DNA from: Proteromonas lacertae
Taxonomy: Eukaryota > Sar > Bigyra > Opalinata > Proteromonadidae
Direction of reading: 5' to 3'
Length of the DNA stretch: 62,680 nucleotides
Assembly: GCA_002245135.1 (NCBI GenBank)
Contig: NGBS01000033.1
Location: forward strand, 1 to 62,680
Below, in pieces: positions 1-10,300 of this stretch (the first letter of the stretch is position 1; every line of letters starts with the position of its first letter). Both the position numbers and the translations under genes were made by a program. The notes under the pieces were generated by a model, which made no database searches, was not told where the DNA came from, and saw only the letters and a program-made list of their open reading frames with translations.

Positions 1-340
1 TACATAGTGTGAATTTCCATCTTCATTTTTTATTAGCAATAGATTTACAACACTATATTTTTTAGATTTCTTTTGTTTAGATAAATGAATGGGTAAGAAT
101 ATTTCTTCTTTATCTTTAGCAATATCAATATAAAAATATATTCACATTTAGATGGTTCTTTGTTTCAAAACTTATCAATAGATTCATTGTCTGTAGCATC
201 AACAGGGAATGTTAACATACTCCAATCATGTTTCTTTTCATACATTTTGTATTTTTCAGGTTTATCTTTATTACATTGAGATTATTAGAATATAATGAGC
301 ATAGTACACTCCACTTAAAAGCATTCATTATCTTCATTTA

Positions 341-831
341 TTACATTGTTAAACATCTAAGACCTTGAAGTTTAGCAGGTAAAACAATAAAACTACTTCC
401 ACTTATCACTTTAAATTTTGTTACATATAATTCAATAGTATTTACTCTATCAAAAGTAAGACCACTTTGAGGATGATTTGAATCATCTTCTGATATTTGT
501 GTAAATATATTCTCCAGTATAGTTTGTATTTCACCTACAGTAGACATTTTTGTTATTTCACATAGTCTACTACGACTAAATATAGAAACTTCATCATCAC
601 TGTCAGTAGACTCATCAGGTATATAAATTGAACGTACAATAAAGAAAATTTGATCATATTCATAGTATCAGCTAGTTCATGTAATATATCTTTGATATCA
701 CTATTATTAACAAAATCATGATAACATTGTTGTGGCGTACTGTAATTTCTATTGTTATAATTGAAAACCCATTTCCTGGTAACACCTTGAGATGATTTAT
801 CAACTTCTCTAGGCATCACGTATTCTATCAT
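341..831 (-). pseudogene. Unassigned frames of Polinton 1
   Basis: Two short minus-strand frames lie here, next to an otherwise gene-poor stretch from 1 to 1280. I recognise no domain. They are placed with the element because of position and similar base use. The rest of 1-340 and 832-1280 shows no supported gene; 1010-1050 is a His/Lys-rich low-complexity stretch. Confidence 0.35.
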
Positions 832-1280
832 TAAATCTTTGATTTTGGTTAGGTTTTGGTAGGGAAGAAGGCATTAATCCACCAAAGAATGTATCAACTG
901 ATTATTGGTATATCATTTTGTTATACTTCTCTTATTTTGAATAGCATCTGTACTAAATAATGGCGCTAATCTTCGTTTTGGAGCTTCTTCTGGTGGTGGT
1001 TCATCTGTATGTTTATGTTTATGATGATGGTGATGCTTATGCTTATGATGTTTATTTTTATTAAAAGTTTGTTCTAGAAGTTTAAAAAATGCTTTTAAAA
1101 GCTTTTTTATGTTTGCTCATTATATAGACAGAATTCGCCGAAATAAATAAAAAATGGAAATATGAAATTTGATTGGTCGGATGATTTGATTGGTCGACTT
1201 TAAAAATAAAAAGAAATTTTCATTTTCATTTTTCTTGACATTTTTAGTCATTTTTTATTTTCATCTCTCCCTTATATAAA

Positions 1281-2058
1281 ATGAGTAACGAAACACCTTA
1301 TGAAGCTACTGATGTAGAATTCAGTGATTACTACAAGAATCCAAAGTTATGTAACAAGTGGATTATTAAAGGAACTGTTGAGAGTATTACAGTTAAGGCC
1401 TACTAAAACTAGTCAATATGTATTGATTACTTTTGTTCATGATTTGGATCATAAAGTTGTAATTAATAATGGAAGAGATTTTGAAACATATTCAGCTGAT
1501 GAAGTGAAATATGTATTGAAACAAATTTATGATAGAAACGAGAATGACTTTATAGAAAAAATCATTCGTGGATATTTGATTAGTGTAGGATGTAGAGAAC
1601 CTCAACATGGTATTAAATACTTCCACAATTTCAATTCTATTATGATATGGGATAATAGTAACTATAGAGTTCCATCTGATGTTGATGTTGGGTAGTAAAA
1701 TTGCTGTAAGTGTTGTTAATAATCAAATCTCTATTAAGAGTAATGGTACTCAAAACTTTGTTAATCATAGAGTTTGTAGTGATATTGTTGGTTATGATGA
1801 AAACCCTGATTTAGCTACAACTATTAGAAGAAGTAATGAGAAGAAAATTAAGAAAGAACAAGCTAATCAAAACAAATTTGTTTCACCTCCAAGAATTAAG
1901 AGAACTAAGATAGAAGATAGTGATTTAATTAGTACTCGTAGACCATTCCCTGCTAAGAAGTAATTAGTAATGGTTTTATTAGTGCTGCTAAATCTATTAA
2001 CTTTGGTAATGGTGGTAACACTTTAAGTGATAAGGATTTGGGAGAGGTAGAAGAATGA
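1281..2058 (+). pseudogene. Unassigned accessory gene of Polinton 1 (broken)
   Basis: A plus-strand coding stretch begins with an ATG at 1281 after an AT-rich leader. It encodes a protein of unknown family with a Lys/Arg-rich tail. It precedes the integrase. It is broken, and no conserved domain was recognised. Confidence 0.4.
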
Positions 2059-2125
2059 TTTAATTATATTTTAATTCATTAATTCTTTAAATATATATCA
2101 TTCATATTTTTTATATATTGTTTGA

Positions 2126-3286
2126 ATGTCACTACAAGATAAAATAAATGAGTTATACAAAACATATGGTTATTTAAACAAACGAGACTTTATTAATTTC
2201 TCTATAAATGAACTTGAGAATAACTTTAAAAAATCTGACATTAAAAAAGCTAGTAGTGAACTTGTAGAGTCTAAACCAGATTATCAAATCACTGCAACTA
2301 AAAGAAATAGAATTAAATATGAAATTGAAAAGTTACCTGGGTCATATCAAATAGATTTGGTGTTTTTCAACAATACAAAAGTTCCATTTTTGTTAATTAT
2401 AGAAGTTGTTAGTCGTAAGTGTTGGATATATTATGTTAAATCTAAATCAGAAAATGATGTATATCCAGTGTTTGAAAAATGGTTTTATCAGGGTATGCAA
2501 CCTAAGGATGAAAACGCTCGTTTTGTAGGAAGTATATTGTCAGATGAAGAGTCTGGTATTATCTATGGTAAGAAATTTTTAGATTTGTTTAATAAAAATC
2601 ATATACGATTTATACTTAAAGAACGTAATGAACATAATATAATGAAAATATTGGATCGATGTGTGAGAACTATTAAAGATATGTTTTATAGAAAAATTAA
2701 TACATTGTCTGATGAAGAATTTGATAAAATTAACAATATTGAATCATTGTGTAATATAGTATATACTGTTGTAGATGATTACAATGCAAAACCACATTCT
2801 GCACTCAATAATCTAACTCCAAATGAAGTATTCAATGATTTTGAAGTCCAAGATAGATTGTATAAAGAATCCCATGCTAGAAACTTAAAGAAGCGTAAAA
2901 GTGATACTCATTTTAAAACAGATGATTTTGTAAGAATAAAAGAACGTAGAGATAACAAACTTCAAAAAACTACTTATTATACAGATAAAGTATACCAAAT
3001 ACACAAAGTTGGACCGTTTTCATATTCTGTTAAGAACTTGGATGGAACAATACCTAAAGAATTCAATCCTAGAGATATAGGTTCATATAGATTCAAATCA
3101 CATGAAATTAAAAGAGTGCCAGTTAATAGTATTACAACAAATGGTAAGTTTAGATTAAGACAAATTCATAGTATAAATAATGAAGCACAACCTATAGAAC
3201 CAGATATTCAACCAGTACCAGAAGGTAGAAAAAGTAGATATGGTAGAGTATATAAGAAAAATTCAGTATTTAATGATTTCGTATAA
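2126..3286 (+). CDS. Polinton integrase (retroviral-type, rve core)
   Basis: A 386-residue frame encodes a retroviral-type DDE integrase core. After the core comes the family's typical PHSAL-x6-P-x-E segment, then a basic C-terminal region that resembles a chromo/SH3-like tail. The enzyme inserts the element into host DNA. It stands as a fossil part of element 1 and this frame is open through its length. Gene context (polymerase B piece in the same block) favours a Polinton over an LTR retroelement. Confidence 0.85.
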   Translation: MSLQDKINELYKTYGYLNKRDFINFSINELENNFKKSDIKKASSELVESKPDYQITATKRNRIKYEIEKLPGSYQIDLVFFNNTKVPFLLIIEVVSRKCWIYYVKSKSENDVYPVFEKWFYQGMQPKDENARFVGSILSDEESGIIYGKKFLDLFNKNHIRFILKERNEHNIMKILDRCVRTIKDMFYRKINTLSDEEFDKINNIESLCNIVYTVVDDYNAKPHSALNNLTPNEVFNDFEVQDRLYKESHARNLKKRKSDTHFKTDDFVRIKERRDNKLQKTTYYTDKVYQIHKVGPFSYSVKNLDGTIPKEFNPRDIGSYRFKSHEIKRVPVNSITTNGKFRLRQIHSINNEAQPIEPDIQPVPEGRKSRYGRVYKKNSVFNDFV

Positions 3287-3426
3287 CTTTTTATGTTTTT
3301 TATTTATGTTATTTTTTACATATAAAACAAACACCAATTTTCATCAAAGTAATGAATTCAAAGTGCTTTTTCAAGTATATGGATTAAAGCATAAACCAGA
3401 CAAATTTAAAGTATATATATTAATAC

Positions 3427-4545
3427 TTATAAGTTCTTCATCATCTTCTCAAACTCTTCAGCTTTCTTTCTTTTCTCTTCTTCAATTCTCTTCTTAAACT
3501 CTTCTTCCATTTTCTTTTCTAATTCATCGTTTTCTTTTTTCATCTTTTCTTCCATTTGTCTCTTTTGTTCTAATACCCATTTCTTTCTTAACTCTTCTTG
3601 TTGTCTCATATTCTCTTCTTCTTGAAGCATTCTAATAACCACTAATTCTTCTTTTCTTTTCTTTTCTGCTTCTTCTTGTTGTTTTTTCTTTTTTTCTTCA
3701 TCTTCTTGTTTCTTTCTCTCAGCATCTTCATATTTAATTTTCTCTTCTATCTCTTTTTGTTTTTCTTCATCTTTTTTAGTTAATTCATCATTAAAATATT
3801 TCAATTCACCATCCAGAATATCAATATCAGTAACATCAAGAAGTATAGTATCAGACCTTGGTGACATTGGAGGTGTAAAGGTAGGACTTTGGCTACTTAA
3901 TAAATCATCAGCAGATGTTCTTGATTCAGTATCTTTCACAATTATACCCATTGGTTCATCAACAAAATCAGAATCCTTAACAATCTTTCTTTTCTTTAAA
4001 TGAATTAATTCATCATCACTATCAATAACTGCTTTTGTTTTAGGTTTCTTTACAGTATCAGTTCTTCTTTTATAAACTCTTTTAGGTTTTTGAGGTACAG
4101 TTGGTGGTGGTGATTCTTGTTGTGGTTGTTGTTGTTGTTTTAACTGAGGTTGAATAAAAGGTTTAATCGGTTTTACATTTGGTTTTACTACACTCTTCAT
4201 CTCATCGTCACTAAAGTATAAATTCATATACTCATTTTGATCTAATGTCTCTAGATGTTTAATGGGAATTAACTTCTTATTATCAAACTTACATGAAAAG
4301 CAATAATAAACTGCTGTAGCTGACTTCTCTAAGTCGATATAGTTGAATTGTGGTGGACTTTGCTTCTTCTTTGATTTTTTGCTGTCATCATAAGCCAAAC
4401 TTTGAATATACATTTCATCGCAAAATGTCTTTAAATGCTGGATGTTACGACTTACTTTCTGATAGAACTCATAAGCCTGTCCCTTTAATGGGAGCTGGGA
4501 GCATAATTCTGAATTGGTTGGTTGTTTGACTCTGTCTGCTGGCAT
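3427..4545 (-). CDS. Accessory coiled-coil protein of Polinton 1
   Basis: A 372-residue minus-strand frame converges on the integrase gene. Its N-terminal third is globular, the middle is Gln/Pro-rich and then Lys/Arg-rich with an NLS-like block, and the last 110 or so residues are a highly charged Glu/Lys coiled coil. I do not recognise the family. Position inside the element is the only clue to origin. Confidence 0.5.
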   Translation of the reverse strand: MPADRVKQPTNSELCSQLPLKGQAYEFYQKVSRNIQHLKTFCDEMYIQSLAYDDSKKSKKKQSPPQFNYIDLEKSATAVYYCFSCKFDNKKLIPIKHLETLDQNEYMNLYFSDDEMKSVVKPNVKPIKPFIQPQLKQQQQPQQESPPPTVPQKPKRVYKRRTDTVKKPKTKAVIDSDDELIHLKKRKIVKDSDFVDEPMGIIVKDTESRTSADDLLSSQSPTFTPPMSPRSDTILLDVTDIDILDGELKYFNDELTKKDEEKQKEIEEKIKYEDAERKKQEDEEKKKKQQEEAEKKRKEELVVIRMLQEEENMRQQEELRKKWVLEQKRQMEEKMKKENDELEKKMEEEFKKRIEEEKRKKAEEFEKMMKNL

Positions 4546-4739
4546 TTTTGATTGAATGATTGAATAATTAATTTTCTATTAAAGTAAAAAAATGAAAAAA
4601 TAAAATACTGAAAATGAGTAAGAAAAGTGTGAATGAAAAAAACGGTTTTTCTTTATATAATTTTTTAAGGGGGTACAAAAAATAACTTTCAAAATCAAAT
4701 ACGAAAAAAGACTATATATAAAATTAAATATTTATGAAT

Positions 4740-5051
4740 GGTTTTTGAATTTCAATCTCAGGTTTATTAATAGGAATAATTTCTATTTCTGTTTCTAATT
4801 GCTCTTCATCTTCATTATCACTAACATTTCTAGAATTTATTCTACTATTTTCAGGTGTTAAAGTAAATGGAATAGCAGAAACAATAGTAGATTTACCTAA
4901 AGCTCTATTTATTACAGGTTCTGGTTGATTTAATATCTCAGTGATTTCTGCTGGACAATATCTATGATATAAGACCTTCTTGCTTTAGACTTGTTAATGT
5001 ATCATTCATATCTTTAAGCATAGTTGAATATTGTGTATTATTAAATGACAT
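4740..5051 (-). pseudogene. Small accessory frame of Polinton 1 (broken)
   Basis: A coding-like stretch starts with an ATG at 5051 on the minus strand, downstream of the promoter-like motif described near 5080. Its product is not recognised and the frame is broken. Confidence 0.3.
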
Positions 5052-5115
5052 TTTATGTGAAATTATTTATATATAAAAACGCATAGAAATATAAAAATGA
5101 ATTTTAAACCAAAAG

Positions 5116-5676
5116 TTAATTAATTATGCAAGTAGGTGATGTAGTTAGATCTACTGTAGCTACCCCCGGGATAGAACTTGTAGATGTTTCTACTTTAGCA
5201 ATATCTACCTTTAGTCGACCCTCGGCAGTGGAACTATTCTCTACTTTACGCTTCTTATCTTCTCCACTATTATCACTTCCTTTCTTTACTTCTTCATATC
5301 TTCTCTTCTTCTTATTTCTACACTCTGTACAAGATTTATAGAATACACCTTCACTCTTATAACCAAATTCATCATTAGCTTTCTTCTTACCACAAGTACT
5401 ACATACTTGTGAATCTGAATCTGACTTTGTTATATCCTTTCTTTTTTTAGGTTTAGATTCGCTTTGTTTTTCTTCCTTCACTTCTTCTTCTTCCATTGTT
5501 ATATCAATATCATCACCTGGTTGTTCACTCCATTCTGGATCATCTTCATACTCTTCAATCACAGAATACATACCATCCAACATATCCTTAAATACTTTAA
5601 TAATTAATGATTTTACATCAGGCATTTCATCTTGTTTTTCAATACTAGCATCGAGTTCATTTTGTAAATCACTCAT
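5116..5676 (-). CDS. Accessory protein with a four-cysteine zinc-binding motif, Polinton 1
   Basis: The 186-residue frame has an acidic N-terminal half, a Lys-rich stretch, then a CxxC-x17-CxxC zinc-ribbon-like motif followed by a basic segment. This suggests a nucleic-acid-binding role, but the family is not one I can name. A conserved upstream motif (5698-5722) is shared with the putative capsid gene of element 2, which supports its membership of a Polinton. Confidence 0.5.
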   Translation of the reverse strand: MSDLQNELDASIEKQDEMPDVKSLIIKVFKDMLDGMYSVIEEYEDDPEWSEQPGDDIDITMEEEEVKEEKQSESKPKKRKDITKSDSDSQVCSTCGKKKANDEFGYKSEGVFYKSCTECRNKKKRRYEEVKKGSDNSGEDKKRKVENSSTAEGRLKVDIAKVETSTSSIPGVATVDLTTSPTCIIN

Positions 5677-5697
5677 TTTAATTTATGTAAATTATTT

Positions 5698-5722
5698 CAA
5701 AAATCGCAAGAAATTTATGAAT
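5698..5722 (-). promoter_or_regulatory. Shared Polinton upstream motif, copy in element 1
   Basis: AAAAATCGCAAGAAATTTAT lies 22 bases upstream of the ATG at 5676. It is almost the same as the copy upstream of the element 2 capsid gene, linking the two elements to one family. Confidence 0.45.
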
Positions 5723-5803
5723 GAAAAGAATTATGTAATATTATGTTTATTTCTATTCAGCCAATCAAAAAACAAAATTCAATTAAAACCAATGATTTAA
5801 GAA

Positions 5804-6157
5804 TTAGTTATGAAATCTTAGTCTTTCTTCAATGATGTTCTTTTCATCAATGCCATAACGCTTTAACATCTTTGTTTTTCTGCGCTCCTCTTCAGGATCA
5901 ACCCATTTTCTAGGACGTATGGTTGCTTGTGCTACTCTAGTTGGTTTATGAATTGCATGCCATTCTTCATACTTTCTATCATCCTCATCAGCTGTATCAG
6001 ATGTATACCACATTACTACTGGAGGTGATGGTGGTGGTGGTTGAGCTACTATTCTAGCTACTTCACTTTCAATGATTGCATAGATTCTTTCAAAGTCTTC
6101 ATCTTCACGCTTACTTCTATCTTCTATATTAACATTCTCGATCCAAATTCTTGACAT
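5804..6157 (-). CDS. Small accessory protein of Polinton 1
   Basis: The ATG at 6157 is preferred over one 20 codons upstream because the extra residues are a hydrophobic, AT-driven run that looks like leader DNA. The product (about 117 residues) is charged, with a short Pro run, and has no recognised domain. Confidence 0.4.
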   Translation of the reverse strand: MSRIWIENVNIEDRSKREDEDFERIYAIIESEVARIVAQPPPPSPPVVMWYTSDTADEDDRKYEEWHAIHKPTRVAQATIRPRKWVDPEEERRKTKMLKRYGIDEKNIIEERLRFHN

Positions 6158-6301
6158 TTTTTTGAAATTATGATTGATAAATAACAATAAGAAAAAGTTA
6201 AATGAAATTATATACAAAAAACAAAAGAAAAATTTTAACCCATAAAATTACTCATACACTAAAATATATAAAGAAATTTAAATTCACCACTTCCTCCAGT
6301 A

Positions 6302-6384
6302 TAACCCGTACCAAAAACTAATTTACACTCAAATCGCTTATTCTTACCTGTAGAAGGCACCTAAGAATAGTCTGGTACGGGTTA
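6302..6384. repeat. Inverted repeat, 12-bp perfect arms
   Basis: The arm TAACCCGTACCA at 6302-6313 is matched by its exact reverse complement at 6373-6384 with about 59 bases between. It sits where the polymerase piece of Polinton 1 stops being recognisable. Confidence 0.55.
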
Positions 6385-7275
6385 CCCACCTACAGTGATA
6401 TTCTTACGGTTATACATATATTTTTGGTAATGTATTATATATTTTTCTTTAGGATACAAATCAGTTATTAATTTCTCAGTAGCATGGTAAGTACCTCTTT
6501 CTTTATGTATAATACCAAGATTTTCAGCTCTTTCAGTTTGTATATCAGATAACCATTCTTTAGGTATTTTCTTCCTTTCAGGTAACAATGGGTATTCTTT
6601 AAACTTGTCTTGTAGCTCTATAGGTAACTCGATATCAACTTCTAATATATAACCAAAATCATTATTCTCTAATCTATCTTGATCCATTTCTTCATAATAT
6701 GGCAAATCAAGTATACTTTCTAATGTAATAGAATTTGGATCAATAAATTCAAAGTCATCTAAAGGCATTTTACAAGAAGCCATAACTGAAGGGTATAAAG
6801 AATTGTAGTCTTGATATAATAAGAATTTACTAGGTAAAGTTTCATCATAATTTTTCATAAATTTGTTATTAGCATCTTCCTTACGCTTACCAATATATGA
6901 TAATCCACCATATAGACCATTCAATATAAAATCATAGTATTCAGGTTCACAAAGTAATTTAAGTTCCACATCAGATACATGTAAGAATAAATCAAGTGAT
7001 AAGCTGGGTAATGAAATATACCAACAAGGATCTATGTGAAAAGTATCAAATATATTATCTCTAAAATCATTAAATATAGACTGAAGTATATAAACATCGA
7101 TTTTCAAGTAAAATAAATTGTATTCACGTATATTATCAAATCCAAATATTTGATTTACTTCCATAGCAAAATCAAATTCTTCAGGTTTAATAGTTTCATT
7201 ATCATTCAATTTAGACTTAAAATCACCTATAGTAAGATCTTTGAAATTTTCTTCAAAAGCTTCAAGAGATGTCAT
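6382..7275 (-). pseudogene. Polinton protein-primed DNA polymerase B, partial
   Basis: This minus-strand frame encodes a family B polymerase piece, recognised by the DYNSLYPSVM motif A and the flanking palm sequence. In Polintons this enzyme copies the element. Only part of the usual length (over 1000 residues) is present here, so it is treated as a fossil fragment. It ends close to the CR gene at 7396, which is transcribed divergently. Confidence 0.85.
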
Positions 7276-7395
7276 ATGTTTTATATCAAAAGCTTGATAT
7301 GGTTTGTGTTTATTGAAACAGCTATATTTAATAAAGCCTCATTGAATTACTTTACATTCATATTTGATAATTATAGATAATTTGTTTATTTAGTT

Positions 7396-10300
7396 ATGCA
7401 ATCAACATCTTCTTTAGGTCATGGAAAAATAGGGGAAATAGTATTAATAGAAAAGGTATATGGTGACAAAACGTTCTATTATTGTGATGAACCTTTTTTT
7501 TTAGTCAGAGATTGCTTCATTCGTATTTATTGTGAGATAAAGAGTGTTATATCCAACCCTACTGCATCTAAATATCAAAAATGTTTTTTAGTGTTTGGTA
7601 ATGATAGAATTGGTAAGACAACATTCAGCTGTTTTTTAGCATATTGTTTGAACATAGATAAACATTTTCAGGAATATAATATACTACGTTACTCTGCAGA
7701 AAAATCAAGTGTGTTTTATTTTTATCGAGAGGCTTATGGTAAAAGATATGAAGAAATAAAAGATCTACCTGATACAAAGAGGAAAACAATAGTAATCAGC
7801 GATAATCATCCCATTAAAGAAGATGACTACAGTAATGCTGAGATAGTGATTATGGTATCTTCCCCAAATGCAGATAAATACAAAGTTATGAGTTATAAAA
7901 GAGCTCCAGTGCAATTCTATTTACTACCTCTTACACCAGAAGAAATTAACTTCTCTAATAGCATAGAACGTGTATTACGTGAAGTAAACAAATCAGATGG
8001 AATAGAATTTGATCCAGATAAAGATGGTTTACCATCATATATACCAGCATCATACAATGAAAATTGTTATATATATGATACTGACAGGATAGATGTTATT
8101 CCTGATAGAATAAAGTTTAGATCGGAGAAAATAAAAAGAAAAATTCTAATAACGCATTTCAATAGCCCTGGTAAGTTCCAATCTTTATATAAAACCTTTC
8201 AGGATGATAAAAGTAATGGAATGATATATGAAAGAATGTGCCACATTATTATTAAAGATAAGTTGCTTTATAATCAAAATCTTCCATATATAAGTGATAA
8301 TATGTGTTATCATGATAATATGAAAGATTTTGTTAAATATCTTAACTCAGATGTAATGTTCCACGGAAAAGACTATATTAAAAAACATCATCTTATAATT
8401 GATACATTATATGTTGATTTTGGTACAATTAAAGACTTTCCAGCTATTGATGGCTGTATAATTAATAAATTCAATATTACATCTGTTCAAATGACTGTTA
8501 AAAATAAACATCCTACAAAAGATAGTGTGATTGTATTTCTGAATGTATTTATATATATTATTATATTTGATTAGATGATATATGATCGTCATAAGAAAGA
8601 GATAATGAAATATATATTAAATGCAACTAATTCATTTCCAGCAGCATTTTCACAAGAGTCTTCACTTTATGAACTTGGTTATATACCAAGTAGTTTAAAG
8701 AAATATATAATATTCAAAATGGATCAACGTAAAAGAATTCTATGTGAAAGTTATGTATATTTTATTATTTTTAATTTGTTTATAGTTTTTAATCAATGAA
8801 ATCAACTGTAGAAAATACATCGACTCTAATTTGATGAATATGTATAGTGCTGATAGACAGACTGAATTTAAGAATGTTATGGATAGTGATATAAATCAGT
8901 TTAATAAATTAAAGAATAAATTATTCACTAATCATAATGGTGTATTGAAATGTATAAAAGAAAATGATCTAAATGGATTAGTAAAATTTTTTAAAGAACA
9001 ATTAAAATCAATCTTACAACAATTAAATGAAGAATATGATAGATATACTACACAATTATTACATATTTCTGAGCCAATTGAAATATATAGACTTAGAATC
9101 AGATTAACCATGTTTAACAATATTGTAGATATAATTGATAGACAATTAGAACAATCAGTAAAATCAATTAATGATGAAAAACTTAACACCTCAATAAATG
9201 ATTTAAAGAATCAGATAGATTGTTTAAAAAAACAAACATTAGATGCAATAACTGCCTTAGATAATCAGTTTAAAAATCAATTGAGAGAACAACATGAATT
9301 GAAACTAATAGAAGAATTACATAACGAAATTGAAATGATAAAAGAGCAACCACAAGAATTGCTTGACAGATTGAATTATTTTCTTGATCAGTTACAACCA
9401 GGTGAATTATTTACAGAATTAGTTTATTTAATTTCATCATTACAAAAGAACTTATCTGATATATCAAACAGAATAAATACATTATACGATGAAATAACAA
9501 AAATTCAAAATGATGCAGAAATGTTAAATGAAATATGTGATGATGTAGAATTATTGAAGATTCATCTCTATATGATAGATAGGCTGTTTCAATCATATTT
9601 ACAGTTTAACTTGGACAATGATCTTGAAACATGTTTATCATATTTCAGACTTTTCCTTAAATATTTTAAAGCAGATATGAACATAGAAGGTAATGATGAT
9701 GACAAGGAAATATCTACTGAAGAATTAAACAATTTGCATAATGAACTTCTTTCATTACAATATCAACTCCAATTGTTAAGTATATACGATCTTGAAGTAG
9801 GAAATGAATTAGTGAAGAATAAAATGAATTCTGAAATAGGAGAATATAGTGAAGATTACAAAAAGTTGTTGCATGATTTAGATGATTATTTAATCGATGA
9901 ATATTACATTAGTTTAGATTTTAAAGAGAGAGAAGATATGAAGAATCAAATTATTGCTGTATATTATTATGTTTTATTATTATTATTATAGTCAATTGCC
10001 AGTAATACAAGCTATGATATTAATGAATTAAACAGATGTAATCCAATATTTACTATTATATTTGTTACATTTCAAAATGAAATAGTTGATGGTAAACCTA
10101 TAGAAAGTGAAGAAGATTTTAGACATTTTGGCAATGAATTACAAAATGAAATGATAAAAGAAATGAATGACATTTATATTTGGGATTTTGTATATCCTTC
10201 TAAAAGGCCAAGAACAAAAATAACAAAACCAGAAAAATATTCTTTAGATAAAAACCAAAAGAGTATAATAAAATCTATAAAATCAAAAAGACTTAGATTT

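Larger units (their letters stand above)
1..7300. mobile_element. Polinton/Maverick element 1, decayed, left part outside window
   Basis: This stretch holds a retroviral-type integrase frame (plus strand), a protein-primed type B DNA polymerase piece (minus strand) and several accessory frames, some rich in acidic, basic or coiled-coil sequence. Integrase plus polymerase B is the hallmark of Polintons. It is broken in several places (roughly four or more breaks) and incomplete, since no capsid or ATPase gene is seen in this part. The right limit lies between the polymerase start near 7275 and the CR gene that starts at 7396. The left limit is outside the window. It looks older than element 2 near the right end. 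No terminal repeat could be identified with certainty. Confidence 0.85.

Noticed and set aside
2126-3286. Integrase as part of an LTR retrotransposon
   Set aside because: No gag, reverse transcriptase or LTR pair was seen, whereas a polymerase B piece of Polinton type lies in the same block.
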